A stretch of 64,000 nucleotides of DNA, from NCBI GenBank assembly GCA_964529415.1, contig CAZGWD010000019.1, forward strand, positions 8,026 through 72,025, written 5' to 3'. This document shows positions 25,096 to 33,848 of this stretch, in pieces. A program made the translations under genes and the position numbers. Origin of the DNA: CAYMPH01 sp964529415. Its GTDB lineage: Bacteria > Spirochaetota > UBA4802 > UBA5550. Below the pieces are notes generated by a model that was given only the letters and a program-made list of their open reading frames with translations, was not told where the DNA came from and ran no database searches. Positions within the stretch are counted from its first letter, which is position 1. Every line of letters begins with the position of its first letter.

Positions 25096-26535
25096 ATGAA
25101 ATCAATTTCAAAATTATTTTTCTCAGTACTAACAGCATTGATGCTATTCAATTCACCTGCAATGGCTGAATTTGTCTTTTTAAAGGACGGTTCAATCTTA
25201 ACCGGAAAAATTGAGAGTGAAAGTCCAGTAGCGATTAACTTTCTTGCTAATGACGGTAAGCGTAATGCAATCAATCCTAAAAACATTATGCGTATTTTAT
25301 ATACCGACCTATACATGGGTAAGATTTTAATTAATAAAATCGACGGCACAGTTCTTGAAGCATACATGGTTGATGAAGATCAGACATCCTATACCTTCCG
25401 TAAAGATTTATACAAACCGGTTGAATTTACAATCAAGCGTGATGAAGTGCTATTTACTGCAAGGAAAAATCCTGTAAGCTTAACCGGGCAAGCTGAAGGT
25501 GAAAGTATATCATTAAAATGGAAAGCTCCTTATACAGGAGCAAGCCATTATAAAGTTTATATAAAAAGCGATAAAGATTACAAATCGGTAAGCGAGCCTA
25601 TGAGTACGAGTGTTACAATACGGGGATTAAAAAGCGTTACTACATACTTTATCAAAGTTACAGCAGTTGACAGGGAAGGTCAGGAGTCACTTCCAAGTAA
25701 TGAAATTATATTAACTACTAAAAACATACCGCCTGAGCCTCCTAAAAATGTTAAAATTGTAAAATATCTCGATAAATCAAAAAAAATAATGAATATTAAA
25801 ATTTCCTGGGATAAATCCAAAGCTCTTGATGGAACAATAATAGCCTATAATGTATACAGGGAGGATCCTAAGAAAGATACACTTTTAGGTTCAGTGCCCT
25901 ACACAGAGTTTCCAATATACAATCTTACTCCGGGAAAACAGGATTATTATTATGTACGATCAGTTGATTTTAGAAATGTAGAATCTAAAAACAGTTATAG
26001 AACTTCATCCGGTTATGATTTTAAACTGGGATTTCAGTTAATGTCCATAATCCCGCTTTATGCATTCGGAAACATTCATACAGTCGGTTTTGGTTTTTTA
26101 ATTAATTCCGAGTGGCAAAATGTTTTTTTTAAAAATTTTAATATTGGAATTTCAGTAGGATACTGGGAACTGCAGGGCAGATCAAACCTGATCAGCTCTA
26201 TTGATTATTCCATGATGATTCCTTTTTTTGCAACAATAAGCTACAGGATTGCACCTGCATCCTTTATCAGCATTATCCCCAGACTTGCTATTGGCTACAG
26301 TATAAATTATGCAGCTTACAGAGTAGAACCGGAAATTTACACCGGTTATGGACTTAATAGAATCAGCAAAACAAAAATTGCATTTGAACCCCTAATGCTT
26401 GCCGGGCTTGCAGTTCAATGGGAATTATCATACAGAGCTTACTTGAATGTAGGTGGAGATTTCGGCATGATATTTGAGCGCGGCGGGCCATTAACATTTA
26501 TTGGTGTGTCTATTGAAGCTGGGATCAGATTTTGA
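25096..26535 (+). CDS. FN3-containing outer-membrane beta-barrel protein (paralogue 2)
   Basis: 479 aa from ATG 25096. The signal peptide MKSISKLFFSVLTALMLF..AMA aligns with its paralogues. An in-frame ATG at 25063 has a better ribosome binding site (AGGAG, 6 nt) and would add 11 residues. Modules 'EFVFLKDGSILTGKIESE' and 'GKILINKIDGTVLEAYMVDE' and the two FN3 domains are very close to paralogue 1. The C-terminal barrel part diverges strongly (begins 'YDFKLGFQLMSIIPLYAFG', ends 'GVSIEAGIRF'). A conserved periplasmic half with a changed barrel suggests the exposed face evolves fast or was swapped. Function unknown. Confidence 0.7.
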   Translation: MKSISKLFFSVLTALMLFNSPAMAEFVFLKDGSILTGKIESESPVAINFLANDGKRNAINPKNIMRILYTDLYMGKILINKIDGTVLEAYMVDEDQTSYTFRKDLYKPVEFTIKRDEVLFTARKNPVSLTGQAEGESISLKWKAPYTGASHYKVYIKSDKDYKSVSEPMSTSVTIRGLKSVTTYFIKVTAVDREGQESLPSNEIILTTKNIPPEPPKNVKIVKYLDKSKKIMNIKISWDKSKALDGTIIAYNVYREDPKKDTLLGSVPYTEFPIYNLTPGKQDYYYVRSVDFRNVESKNSYRTSSGYDFKLGFQLMSIIPLYAFGNIHTVGFGFLINSEWQNVFFKNFNIGISVGYWELQGRSNLISSIDYSMMIPFFATISYRIAPASFISIIPRLAIGYSINYAAYRVEPEIYTGYGLNRISKTKIAFEPLMLAGLAVQWELSYRAYLNVGGDFGMIFERGGPLTFIGVSIEAGIRF

Positions 26536-26560
26536 TTTTGATAGATCATGAGGTGATATT

Positions 26561-27682
26561 ATGAAAACTATATTAAAAATAATTCTGATATTAACAGCAT
26601 TGATTGCAATATCTTGCGATAATTTGTATAATGAGCTTGCAGTTGAAATCGGGGAATATGACTATTATCTTGTTACTGCAAATCAGAATGTAACTTCATT
26701 TGTTTCAACATTTTTAATAAGTTCAGAAGGGTCAATAAGCCCGAAGTTTAAATCTTCAACTTTTGGCGCTACATTCGATTACTATCCTGCTGCTCATCCT
26801 AATGGAAATTACCTTTATGTTCCGGACAGATCAAACGACAGGCTAAGAATATATAATGTTTGCAATGATGGAACATTGATCTTTTCAACAGATGTTGCTA
26901 CAGGTGATCTTCCTATTTCTGTAGTAGTTCATCCAACTGGAAAATATCTGTATGTTTCTAATATGACTGTCGCAACTGGTTCAATTTCAATGTTTAAAAT
27001 TAATGATAATGGGAGTTTATTATCATTAGGTACGATTTCAATAGCAACCGGCTTTAGGCCTCTTAAAATGTATATTCATCCTTCAGGGAATTATCTTTAT
27101 ACAGCTATGTTAAATCCTGGTACAAATTATGTAGATTTTTCATCATATAGTATAAATAGCAATGGATCATTATCATCATTAGAATCAGATATTAACTTAG
27201 CAAGCATTCCAAGTCATTACACAACTGATGTATTGGTTCATCCAGGTGGACAGTATCTTTATGTATCGGCCAGCAATGGAAATATTTATAAATGCAATAT
27301 TAATACTAATGGAACAATTGGAACCAAAACATATGTAACAGCTGCAGGTAGTTCTGCTGTCTATTTTGCTGTTCATCCTTCAGGAAATTATTTATTTACT
27401 GGGAGTATATTATTTGTTCGCTCATATCTGATTAATATATCTGATGGTACCTTGACGTATTTAAACGGCGATATAGCTACACTTGGACATAAGGCTATAA
27501 TTGCTCACCCGAATGGAAAATATTTATATACAGTAAATACCGGGAGTGCTAACGGATCTTATCAGCGATTTAATATTGATAGCAGTGGATCTATTACTTT
27601 GATTGATGACATCGACTATAGTACTAGCGGATATATATATAATCCAAGCGGTATGGCTTTAATCAGGAGAAAGAAGTTATAG
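26561..27682 (+). CDS. Beta-propeller (lactonase-like) lipoprotein, copy 1
   Basis: 373 aa with lipobox 'LIAISCDN' (Cys19). The mature protein carries repeated units of the type 'HPTGKYLYVSN...GSISMFKINDNGSLLSLG' spaced about 45 residues apart: 'HPNGNYLYVPD', 'HPTGKYLYVSN', 'HPSGNYLYTAM', 'HPGGQYLYVSA', 'HPSGNYLFTGS', 'HPNGKYLYTVN'. This is the blade signature of seven-bladed 6-phosphogluconolactonase-like propellers. As a lipoprotein it is more likely a surface binding or structural protein than the cytosolic lactonase. It is followed 34 bp later by its tandem paralogue and preceded by GAGGTGAT. Confidence 0.8.
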   Translation: MKTILKIILILTALIAISCDNLYNELAVEIGEYDYYLVTANQNVTSFVSTFLISSEGSISPKFKSSTFGATFDYYPAAHPNGNYLYVPDRSNDRLRIYNVCNDGTLIFSTDVATGDLPISVVVHPTGKYLYVSNMTVATGSISMFKINDNGSLLSLGTISIATGFRPLKMYIHPSGNYLYTAMLNPGTNYVDFSSYSINSNGSLSSLESDINLASIPSHYTTDVLVHPGGQYLYVSASNGNIYKCNINTNGTIGTKTYVTAAGSSAVYFAVHPSGNYLFTGSILFVRSYLINISDGTLTYLNGDIATLGHKAIIAHPNGKYLYTVNTGSANGSYQRFNIDSSGSITLIDDIDYSTSGYIYNPSGMALIRRKKL

Positions 27683-27716
27683 TACTTTTACTTAAGAAAT
27701 TTAATAAGGTAAATCA

Positions 27717-28805
27717 ATGAAAACAATATTAAAAATATTTTTAACATTAACAGCACTGATAACAATATCATGCGACAACATGTATAATGATATTGCATAT
27801 GAAATTGGCGCTGAATATAATTATTATCTGGCATCAACAGATCCTTTAGTGGCAGGCAATATTAGAACATATCCTCTATCTTATGATGGATTGCCAAATT
27901 TTAGTAATGTAAAGATTAGTTCCACAGTAAATCAACCTTTCTTCCCTGCTGTTCATCCGACAGGAAAATTCTTATATGCACCAAGTATCGGTTCAAATTT
28001 ACTACACATGTTTAAAGTGAATGATGACGGAAGCTTGAATTCATTAGGTTCCTTTACACCAAGCAGTATTAATAGATCTTATGCTGTCAAAGTACATCCA
28101 ACAGGTAAGTATGTCTATCTTATAGATAATGATAATAGCGCAACAGCATTGAGTATGTATATAGTAAAAAGTGATGGAACTCTCATGGATAACGGCACTG
28201 TTTCATCAGGCGTAAAGCAGGATCGATTAGCAATAAATCCAGCTGGAACCTGTTTATATGTTCTTTCTAATAATCTTCCAACAGATTATTATATTAGTGC
28301 TTATAAAATTGAAAATAACGGTAAACTTACACTTATAAATTCATTCAATCCAGTACCATATAATCAATATATTACTGATATAAATATTCATCCAAATGGA
28401 AAATATATTTATATAGCTAGACTTAATGGGTTTGATAAATATAATTTTAAAAGCAATGGCGATATTGATTATTTATCCAGGTCTTCAACTTCAACTTCTG
28501 CAGGCGTTGGATATATAGCAACTCATCCATCAGGTAATTTTCTTTATTATATTGGCGATGATGGTAATATGAGATCATATATAATCAATTCTGCAGGTGT
28601 TGTATCACCAAATAACCAGATTTCTTTTTCTTCTACAATTTGTGATTTAATAATTCATCCACAAGGAAAATATTTATATGCAGCTTCTAATAGCGATAAC
28701 CAATTATTTTATATAACAATAAATAATGATGGGAAAGTAAATTCAAGCTCTTTCGAAAACGTTAAATCACGTGGACTGGCCTTGATCAGGAAAAGAAAGG
28801 AATAA
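27717..28805 (+). CDS. Beta-propeller (lactonase-like) lipoprotein, copy 2
   Basis: 362 aa with an almost identical signal and lipobox region to copy 1 ('MKTILKIFLTLTALITISCDN' in pattern) and the same 'MYNDIAYEIG' opening. Propeller blades are marked by 'HPTGKFLYAPS', 'HPTGKYVYLID', 'NPAGTCLYVLS', 'HPNGKYIYIAR', 'HPSGNFLYYIG' and 'HPQGKYLYAAS'. It ends 'GLALIRKRKE', matching copy 1's 'GMALIRRKKL'. The body has diverged well beyond the ends, so the duplication is not recent or the blades are under diversifying change. Confidence 0.8.
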   Translation: MKTILKIFLTLTALITISCDNMYNDIAYEIGAEYNYYLASTDPLVAGNIRTYPLSYDGLPNFSNVKISSTVNQPFFPAVHPTGKFLYAPSIGSNLLHMFKVNDDGSLNSLGSFTPSSINRSYAVKVHPTGKYVYLIDNDNSATALSMYIVKSDGTLMDNGTVSSGVKQDRLAINPAGTCLYVLSNNLPTDYYISAYKIENNGKLTLINSFNPVPYNQYITDINIHPNGKYIYIARLNGFDKYNFKSNGDIDYLSRSSTSTSAGVGYIATHPSGNFLYYIGDDGNMRSYIINSAGVVSPNNQISFSSTICDLIIHPQGKYLYAASNSDNQLFYITINNDGKVNSSSFENVKSRGLALIRKRKE

Positions 28806-28935
28806 CTTACGCTAATGGATATTATTCGAAAAAAAAATCACATCCCGAATAACTGATTATATAAACTTCAATTATTCGTATAAAAAATGTTTCAAGAATT
28901 GTAATATTCAAATAAAAATCTAGAGTAAAAATATA

Positions 28936-30021
28936 ATGCAAAACATAATAAAAGCAGCAATAATTATATCCATGCTGCTGAATATATCTCTTCTCAGACT
29001 CCATGCTGCAGATGAAAAAACAAGAATTGCAATTTTGAATTTCTCCGGGAAACAGACGCCTGCTCATGTACCTCAAATTACAACTTATCTCATAAGAGGA
29101 AAAATTGTAAAATCCGGAATATTTTATGCTTCGGAGAGAGCGCAGCTTGATGCTGTTCTTCAATCTCAGGGCCTGCAAATAACAGGCTGTTCAGACCAGA
29201 CATGCTCTGTAAAAATTGGAAAACTACTGTATGCGGAAAAAATAATTACCGGCAATGTTGCCATGTTCGGCAATGCATTTGTCATTAACGCGCGCCTTAT
29301 TGACATTAAAAAAAATCAGGTGGATTTAAATTTAACAGAATATGCAGCATCCGAAGATTCCCTTGATGATGCTGCAGCGAATATAACAAAAAAGGTTATT
29401 GATTTTATATCAAAAGATAAAATAAGAACAGCTGCTGATTTCAAGAAGGAAAAGGAACTTAAAGAAAAGCAGGAAAAAGAAGCCAGAGAAAAAGAAGCTG
29501 CAAGGAAAATTGCTAAACCGGATAAGAAAAAAGATTCTCAGATTATGCTTCCATCCGGAATTCGATTATCCTATATGCTTGCAATGCCTCTAAGTTCCCC
29601 ATTCAAGGATTATTTCCCTGTGCTTCACGGTGTTGAAGTTATGTATTCTCATTTTTTTAATAATTACTTTTCAATAAAAGCAGGTGTTTCGTTTTCTATA
29701 AATACTTTTAATAACCCGAAAATATACTCCTGTCTGAATGCCTATTCTTTTGGAGCAAATTTCGGAATTCCGGTTATTGGTTTTATTTATCCGTATATTG
29801 GCGCATCTGTAAAGGGAATCTGGATTCACGAGCAGGCAAATGATCTGTTCCATGAAATGGGTGGAATGGGCATTGATTTCAGTACAGGAGTTGCTTTTAC
29901 AATAGTTAAGTTTTTCGGGGTTTACGTGGAATATTCTATAGGCTGGGCAATGGTGATTGATAAAGCCAGTACAGATATAAGTTCACACTCAGTTAAGGCT
30001 GGAGTGTATTTCAGGTTTTAG
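28936..30021 (+). CDS. CsgG-domain protein with C-terminal outer-membrane beta-barrel
   Basis: 361 aa with a signal peptide of about 24 residues (ending near LHAADE). The CsgG-like region covers about 27-165: 'TRIAILNFSGKQTPAHVPQI', 'YASERAQLDAVLQSQGL' and 'YAEKIITGNVAMFGNAFVINARLI'. A Lys/Glu-rich linker at about 175-205 is probably a short coiled coil. The last 150 residues alternate polar and aromatic strands and end 'VKAGVYFRF', as barrels do. It may couple a periplasmic domain to an outer-membrane pore or anchor. Its start has no strong ribosome binding site. Confidence 0.65.
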   Translation: MQNIIKAAIIISMLLNISLLRLHAADEKTRIAILNFSGKQTPAHVPQITTYLIRGKIVKSGIFYASERAQLDAVLQSQGLQITGCSDQTCSVKIGKLLYAEKIITGNVAMFGNAFVINARLIDIKKNQVDLNLTEYAASEDSLDDAAANITKKVIDFISKDKIRTAADFKKEKELKEKQEKEAREKEAARKIAKPDKKKDSQIMLPSGIRLSYMLAMPLSSPFKDYFPVLHGVEVMYSHFFNNYFSIKAGVSFSINTFNNPKIYSCLNAYSFGANFGIPVIGFIYPYIGASVKGIWIHEQANDLFHEMGGMGIDFSTGVAFTIVKFFGVYVEYSIGWAMVIDKASTDISSHSVKAGVYFRF

Positions 30022-30031
30022 GGGGCGTAAT

Positions 30032-31093
30032 ATGAGAAAGTTAAATTTATTTTTTATTGCAGTTTTGATATTGCTTATTGTTGGGTGTGAGTATAGTTTT
30101 CTAGATTTGATGCGAGTCAAAAGCTCAAGCGGTGTTGAGAATATACATTACAGTGGTCGTTTCGATCTGAGTATCCCGTCAGCACCGCGCTTTGAATGGT
30201 CTGGTACTTCGATCGGAGCGCACTTCAAAGGTACTGGAGTGAGCATGATGCTTAATTCCGGAGGAATAAATTATTTTGAAGTTCTGATTGACGGTACGTC
30301 TGTATCGCCTGTTGTTACTTCAACTGGAAATGAAACTTTCATACTTGCAAGCGGTTTAACAGATACTGAACATGATGTGTTGGTGGTCCGCCGCACTGAG
30401 GCTACATGCCTGCCCGTCTCTTTTCTCGGTTTTACTATAACTGGCGGATCGATCATAGCTTCAGCATCACCATGGTCTCACAGAATAGAATACATTGGCG
30501 ATTCAATACTTACAGGATATGGTATACTTGGTCCCAATGAGCTCTGCACTTATTCAGCTGCTACTCAATCTGCATGGATGACATATGCTGCTGTAGCAGG
30601 GCGAGATCTCAAAGCTGATACACACCTCATTGCATATGCATCGAAAGGTGTTTATCAAAACTACAACGGTAATCTTACTGATCCAATGCCGACGCTCTAC
30701 ACTCGGACGATCCCTACAGAATCTGGAAGCACATGGGGCTTTAGTTCAAAGGCTGATGTGGTTGTAATACATCTTGGATTGTACGATTTTACTGCTGCGG
30801 TAAATCAGGTCTTATTTGAAACAGCTTACATAAATTTAATTAATCTTGTACGAAGCAACCACCCGTCTGCTGTCATCTACTGTGTAAATGGGGCGACTTT
30901 CAATGCTACAGCAAATACTTATATTTCGAACTCAGTCACAAATAGCGGTGATGCTAACACCCATCTGCTAACATTACCTGCTCCTATATTACCAGCTGAT
31001 GGGTATGGATGTGACTGGCATCCAAGTGCAGTGACTCATGCACGTTGGGGTGGAATTTTAGCTGCTAGATTACGCACAGATCTCGGTTGGTAA
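30032..31093 (+). CDS. CE2-type SGNH esterase lipoprotein
   Basis: 353 aa, lipobox 'LLIVGC' (Cys19). An N-terminal jelly roll (about 38-140) contains 'HYSGRFDLS' and 'PRFEWSGTSIGAHFKGTGV', typical of carbohydrate esterase family 2. The SGNH domain follows: the nucleophile Ser158 in 'YIGDSILTGYG', 'DVVVIHLGLYDF' in place of the usual GxND block, and the catalytic Asp/His in 'CDWHPSAVTH'. CE2 enzymes deacetylate plant or microbial polysaccharides. The asparagine of block III is replaced ('HLGLYDF'), which CE2 members can tolerate. Ribosome binding site GGGGG precedes the ATG. It is followed by a 558-bp gene-poor gap. Confidence 0.8.
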   Translation: MRKLNLFFIAVLILLIVGCEYSFLDLMRVKSSSGVENIHYSGRFDLSIPSAPRFEWSGTSIGAHFKGTGVSMMLNSGGINYFEVLIDGTSVSPVVTSTGNETFILASGLTDTEHDVLVVRRTEATCLPVSFLGFTITGGSIIASASPWSHRIEYIGDSILTGYGILGPNELCTYSAATQSAWMTYAAVAGRDLKADTHLIAYASKGVYQNYNGNLTDPMPTLYTRTIPTESGSTWGFSSKADVVVIHLGLYDFTAAVNQVLFETAYINLINLVRSNHPSAVIYCVNGATFNATANTYISNSVTNSGDANTHLLTLPAPILPADGYGCDWHPSAVTHARWGGILAARLRTDLGW

Positions 31094-31247
31094 TATATTT
31101 TTATTTTATACATAAGCGAGTTAAAAAATAAACCCAGCAACCCTTATATGTAGTTCAGCGAATCGTCCTATTGCAATATTTATAGCATTAATTTAAAATA
31201 ATTATAACAATAAGCTTTATCTCAAAATTATCCAGTATTTAAAAAAA

Positions 31248-31385
31248 TTACCAGATTGTCTTTTTATAAAAAGCTTTTATTTTTTCATCTTTGCTGATAA
31301 TATGAATCATTTTTGATAGAGCAGTTGCTACTATCACTCTGTGTGTAGTGTCTTTATTTTCCCCTGAAAGTTTCCAAAAACTTCT
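31248..31385 (-). pseudogene. C-terminal remnant of a VapC-type PIN-domain toxin
   Basis: On the minus strand a 45-codon open stretch ends at TAA (31250-31248) and encodes a tail containing 'THRVIVATALSKM', 'IHIISKDEKIKAF' and 'YKKTIW'. This strongly resembles the C terminus of PIN toxins, where 'DRiivATAl' and 'iTkDekI' carry two of the acidic residues. A stop codon lies immediately upstream and there is no start or N-terminal half; the space where it should be holds unrelated A/T-rich sequence and the ECF-type promoter. No VapB antitoxin is seen. It is a relic, not a working gene. Confidence 0.6.
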
Positions 31386-31457
31386 TTAGTATTTTTTATT
31401 TTTAATTAAAGGTGAAACTTTTAAAATTGGAATAAAAATTAAAAGAAAAGAAAAAAA

Positions 31458-31486
31458 TTGTGACGATTTAACAATATTTTCAACTA
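31458..31486 (+). promoter_or_regulatory. Candidate ECF-dependent promoter upstream of barrel paralogue 3
   Basis: TTGTGACGATTT (31458-31469) followed after the same spacing by TCAACTA (31480-31486). Both elements are identical to those before the FecR gene over 12 and 7 bases. The implied 5' leader to the ATG at 31652 is about 155 nt, much longer than at the FecR gene. Confidence 0.6.
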
Positions 31487-31651
31487 TATCTATAACAAAT
31501 TATGAATCTATTTAGATAATAAATTTATTGCAAAACTTAATTATTTTTTTACTATTATCCATTTTACTTTTAGAAATATATTGTGAATTATAAATGTTTT
31601 CAAGGTTAAAATTCATTAAAAATTATTTGATTTCCTATTAGTGAGCAGCTC

Positions 31652-33097
31652 ATGAAATTTTTATATAGAATTTTGTTTCCGGCATTAACTGTACTTATAA
31701 TATTCAATTCCCCTGCCTTTGCAGAATACATCTTTTTAAAAGATGGATCAATTATTACAGGGAAAATTGAAACCGAAACTCCTGTTGCTGTTTCATTAAT
31801 AAAAAATGACGGCACAAGACAGATGATTTACCATAATAATATTATTCGCGTTTTATACACTGAGCTCTATATGGGCCGTGTTTATGTTCAGCAAACCAAC
31901 GGAAAAGGCTTAGAAGTTTTCATGGTTGATGAGGATCAGGAATATTATACTTTCAGACATGAACTGTATAAACCTGAAGAAATTAAAATTAAGCGCACAA
32001 ATGTGCTTTTCATGGCAAGGAAAAATCCAACGGGACTGCAGGTAATAAAAATTGAAACTGACAGGATTGAAATCACATGGTTTCCGCCATATAATCAGAT
32101 AAAAAATTACAAAATATATTATAAAAACAAAGAAAGCGATAAATATATTTCTGCCGGAAATACTTCCTCAAAAAGTTTTACAATAAAAAATCTCAAAAGC
32201 AACACGCAGTATTTTATTATAGTAACTGCTGTGGATAAAGATGGTTACGAGTCTCTGCCGAGCAACGAGATAAATGAGACTACGAAAAATATCAGGCCGA
32301 ATGCTCCGAAGAATGTGAAAGTAGAGAAAGTTTTATCGAAAGATAAAAAAACCTTACAGTTGAATGTTAAATGGGATCCTGCCATAGATCCGGATGGTAA
32401 GGTAATTGAATATATAATATATGAATACAAAAATAAAGGTGATAAAATTTTTGCCAGGACTAATAAAACTTTTTATTCAATAACAGCTCTGGACCCTCTT
32501 ATAAAAAGAAAATTTTTCATCCGGGCAGTTGATGATTTAAAGGATGAGTCTGAAACAGCAAAAATCAGAGTTAATGAAAGGGCAGCTGTATTAAATATTT
32601 TTCCCGGCGTAATATTCCCTGTTGGAAAGTTTGGTGAGATGTATAATATTGGTTTTGGAGGGACGATATCATTTTCAATATGTAATTTGTTTTTCAATAA
32701 TTTCGAAAGCGGAATAGCTCTGGGATTTTATTATATGCAGGGCAAGGATCTGCTGGATGTGAAAAATTTGTTATATCAGGATTTTTTATTTTTCCCGGTT
32801 TATTTAACCTTTGGATATAATATTACTATTGGAAATAGTTTCAGTATAAAACCATTAATATCAATTGGACCAGCTTATATTGATATGAAATATAATGACC
32901 GGAATAAAACTATTGCAGAAGGTCGGGACAGGCATCTTCAGATAGCTGCTTTTTCTTTTAAAGCAGGATTGGATGCTGAATACAGGTTTACAGATACTAT
33001 TTCAGTATCTCTGGGGTGTGAATATGGCGCTATTGTTCAGAATACCGGCTTGCTGAGTTTTATTCTTGTTAATACAGGAATCGGTTTTTCTTTTTAA
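31652..33097 (+). CDS. FN3-containing outer-membrane beta-barrel protein (paralogue 3)
   Basis: 481 aa, signal peptide ending 'FNSPAFA'. The same order as its paralogues: 'EYIFLKDGSIITGKIETE' to 'NIIRVLYTELYM', 'GRVYVQQTNGKGLEVFMVDE', two FN3 domains ('IEITWFPPYNQIKNYKIYY' and 'LQLNVKWDPAIDPDGKVIEY'), then a barrel very close to that of paralogue 1 ('FPGVIFPVGKFGEMYNIGFGG', ending 'VNTGIGFSF'). Paralogues 1 and 3 share the barrel and are each followed by a DUF1566 lipoprotein. The candidate ECF promoter upstream ties this gene to the sigma/FecR system. Confidence 0.7.
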   Translation: MKFLYRILFPALTVLIIFNSPAFAEYIFLKDGSIITGKIETETPVAVSLIKNDGTRQMIYHNNIIRVLYTELYMGRVYVQQTNGKGLEVFMVDEDQEYYTFRHELYKPEEIKIKRTNVLFMARKNPTGLQVIKIETDRIEITWFPPYNQIKNYKIYYKNKESDKYISAGNTSSKSFTIKNLKSNTQYFIIVTAVDKDGYESLPSNEINETTKNIRPNAPKNVKVEKVLSKDKKTLQLNVKWDPAIDPDGKVIEYIIYEYKNKGDKIFARTNKTFYSITALDPLIKRKFFIRAVDDLKDESETAKIRVNERAAVLNIFPGVIFPVGKFGEMYNIGFGGTISFSICNLFFNNFESGIALGFYYMQGKDLLDVKNLLYQDFLFFPVYLTFGYNITIGNSFSIKPLISIGPAYIDMKYNDRNKTIAEGRDRHLQIAAFSFKAGLDAEYRFTDTISVSLGCEYGAIVQNTGLLSFILVNTGIGFSF

Positions 33098-33109
33098 GGA
33101 GAGATTATA

Positions 33110-33748
33110 ATGATTAAAAAAATTATTATTTTAATATTGATGGCACTTCCTGTTTTTTTATCCTGTTATGATGCGCTGGATACTTATGAAAATGGTATAG
33201 CTTACAATCTCCGTGATCGCGGCCCTGCAGGAGGATGGATATTCTATATAAACCCGAATTACAAAACAGACGGCTGGAGATATCTGGAAGCAGCGCCAGA
33301 GGATCAGAGCAATAGTTCAAACTGGATTAATTCGGGGAGTTCTCCAAATCCTCAAACTACAGAAAATGGTAATACAAAATCTATTATTGGATCAGGAATT
33401 GCAAACACTGATGCAATTATTAATCAGACAAACCATATTTCAAGCGCTGCCAAATTATGTAAAGATTATAGAGGCGGCGGTTACAGCGACTGGTTTCTGC
33501 CATCAGCAGACGATGTAAAGGAGATGTGCTGGGTTCTGCATAGCAGAATGTATAATGGAACAACAGGTGAGGATAATCCCGCATACGGCTCAAATCGTGT
33601 TGGCGGTTTCAACGATTACTATTATTGGAGTTCGTCTGAGCAATCTTCAAATAACGCATATGTCTGTTGGTTTAATAATGGCGAGATGACTACAGCACCT
33701 AAAAGTACTACTACTAATCTAAATGTCCACGCTATCAGGGCTTTTTAA
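33110..33748 (+). CDS. DUF1566-type lipoprotein (paralogue 2)
   Basis: 212 aa, lipobox 'LPVFLSC' and the same opening as the 24349 protein ('YDALDTYENGIAYNLRDRGP', then 'AGGWIFYINP' and 'DGWRYLEAAPED'). The DUF1566 core shows 'GYSDWFLPSADDVKEMCW', 'YYYWSSSEQS' and the terminal 'LNVHAIRAF'. The internal part between the two conserved ends differs from paralogue 1 in length and sequence, as expected for a variable surface domain. AAGGAGAG precedes the ATG. It is 12 bp after the barrel gene, exactly as for the other pair. Confidence 0.8.
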   Translation: MIKKIIILILMALPVFLSCYDALDTYENGIAYNLRDRGPAGGWIFYINPNYKTDGWRYLEAAPEDQSNSSNWINSGSSPNPQTTENGNTKSIIGSGIANTDAIINQTNHISSAAKLCKDYRGGGYSDWFLPSADDVKEMCWVLHSRMYNGTTGEDNPAYGSNRVGGFNDYYYWSSSEQSSNNAYVCWFNNGEMTTAPKSTTTNLNVHAIRAF

Positions 33749-33797
33749 TTTTACATACCAGCTCAAAATTACTTTTATATAACTTATATCTCAAAAC

Positions 33798-33826
33798 AAA
33801 AAGCCCTGCAGATGCAGGGCTTTTTT
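33798..33826. terminator. Bidirectional terminator between convergent genes
   Basis: AAAAAGCCCTGCA (33798-33810) is perfectly complementary to TGCAGGGCTTTTT (33813-33825), followed by another T. It lies between the plus-strand DUF1566 gene and the minus-strand PlsY-like gene and has U-tracts for both directions. Confidence 0.92.
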
Positions 33827-33848
33827 CTCTATATAAATAAAATTTCTA

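Larger units (their letters stand above)
31094..31651. other. 558-bp intergenic region
   Basis: It holds the PIN-toxin remnant (31248-31385, minus strand) and the third ECF-type promoter (31458-31486). The rest is A/T-rich sequence with no open frame, tRNA or strong hairpin that I can support. Confidence 0.7.

Noticed and set aside
28806..28935. Promoter of the ECF type before the CsgG-barrel gene
   Set aside because: No TGTGACGAT element in the gap.
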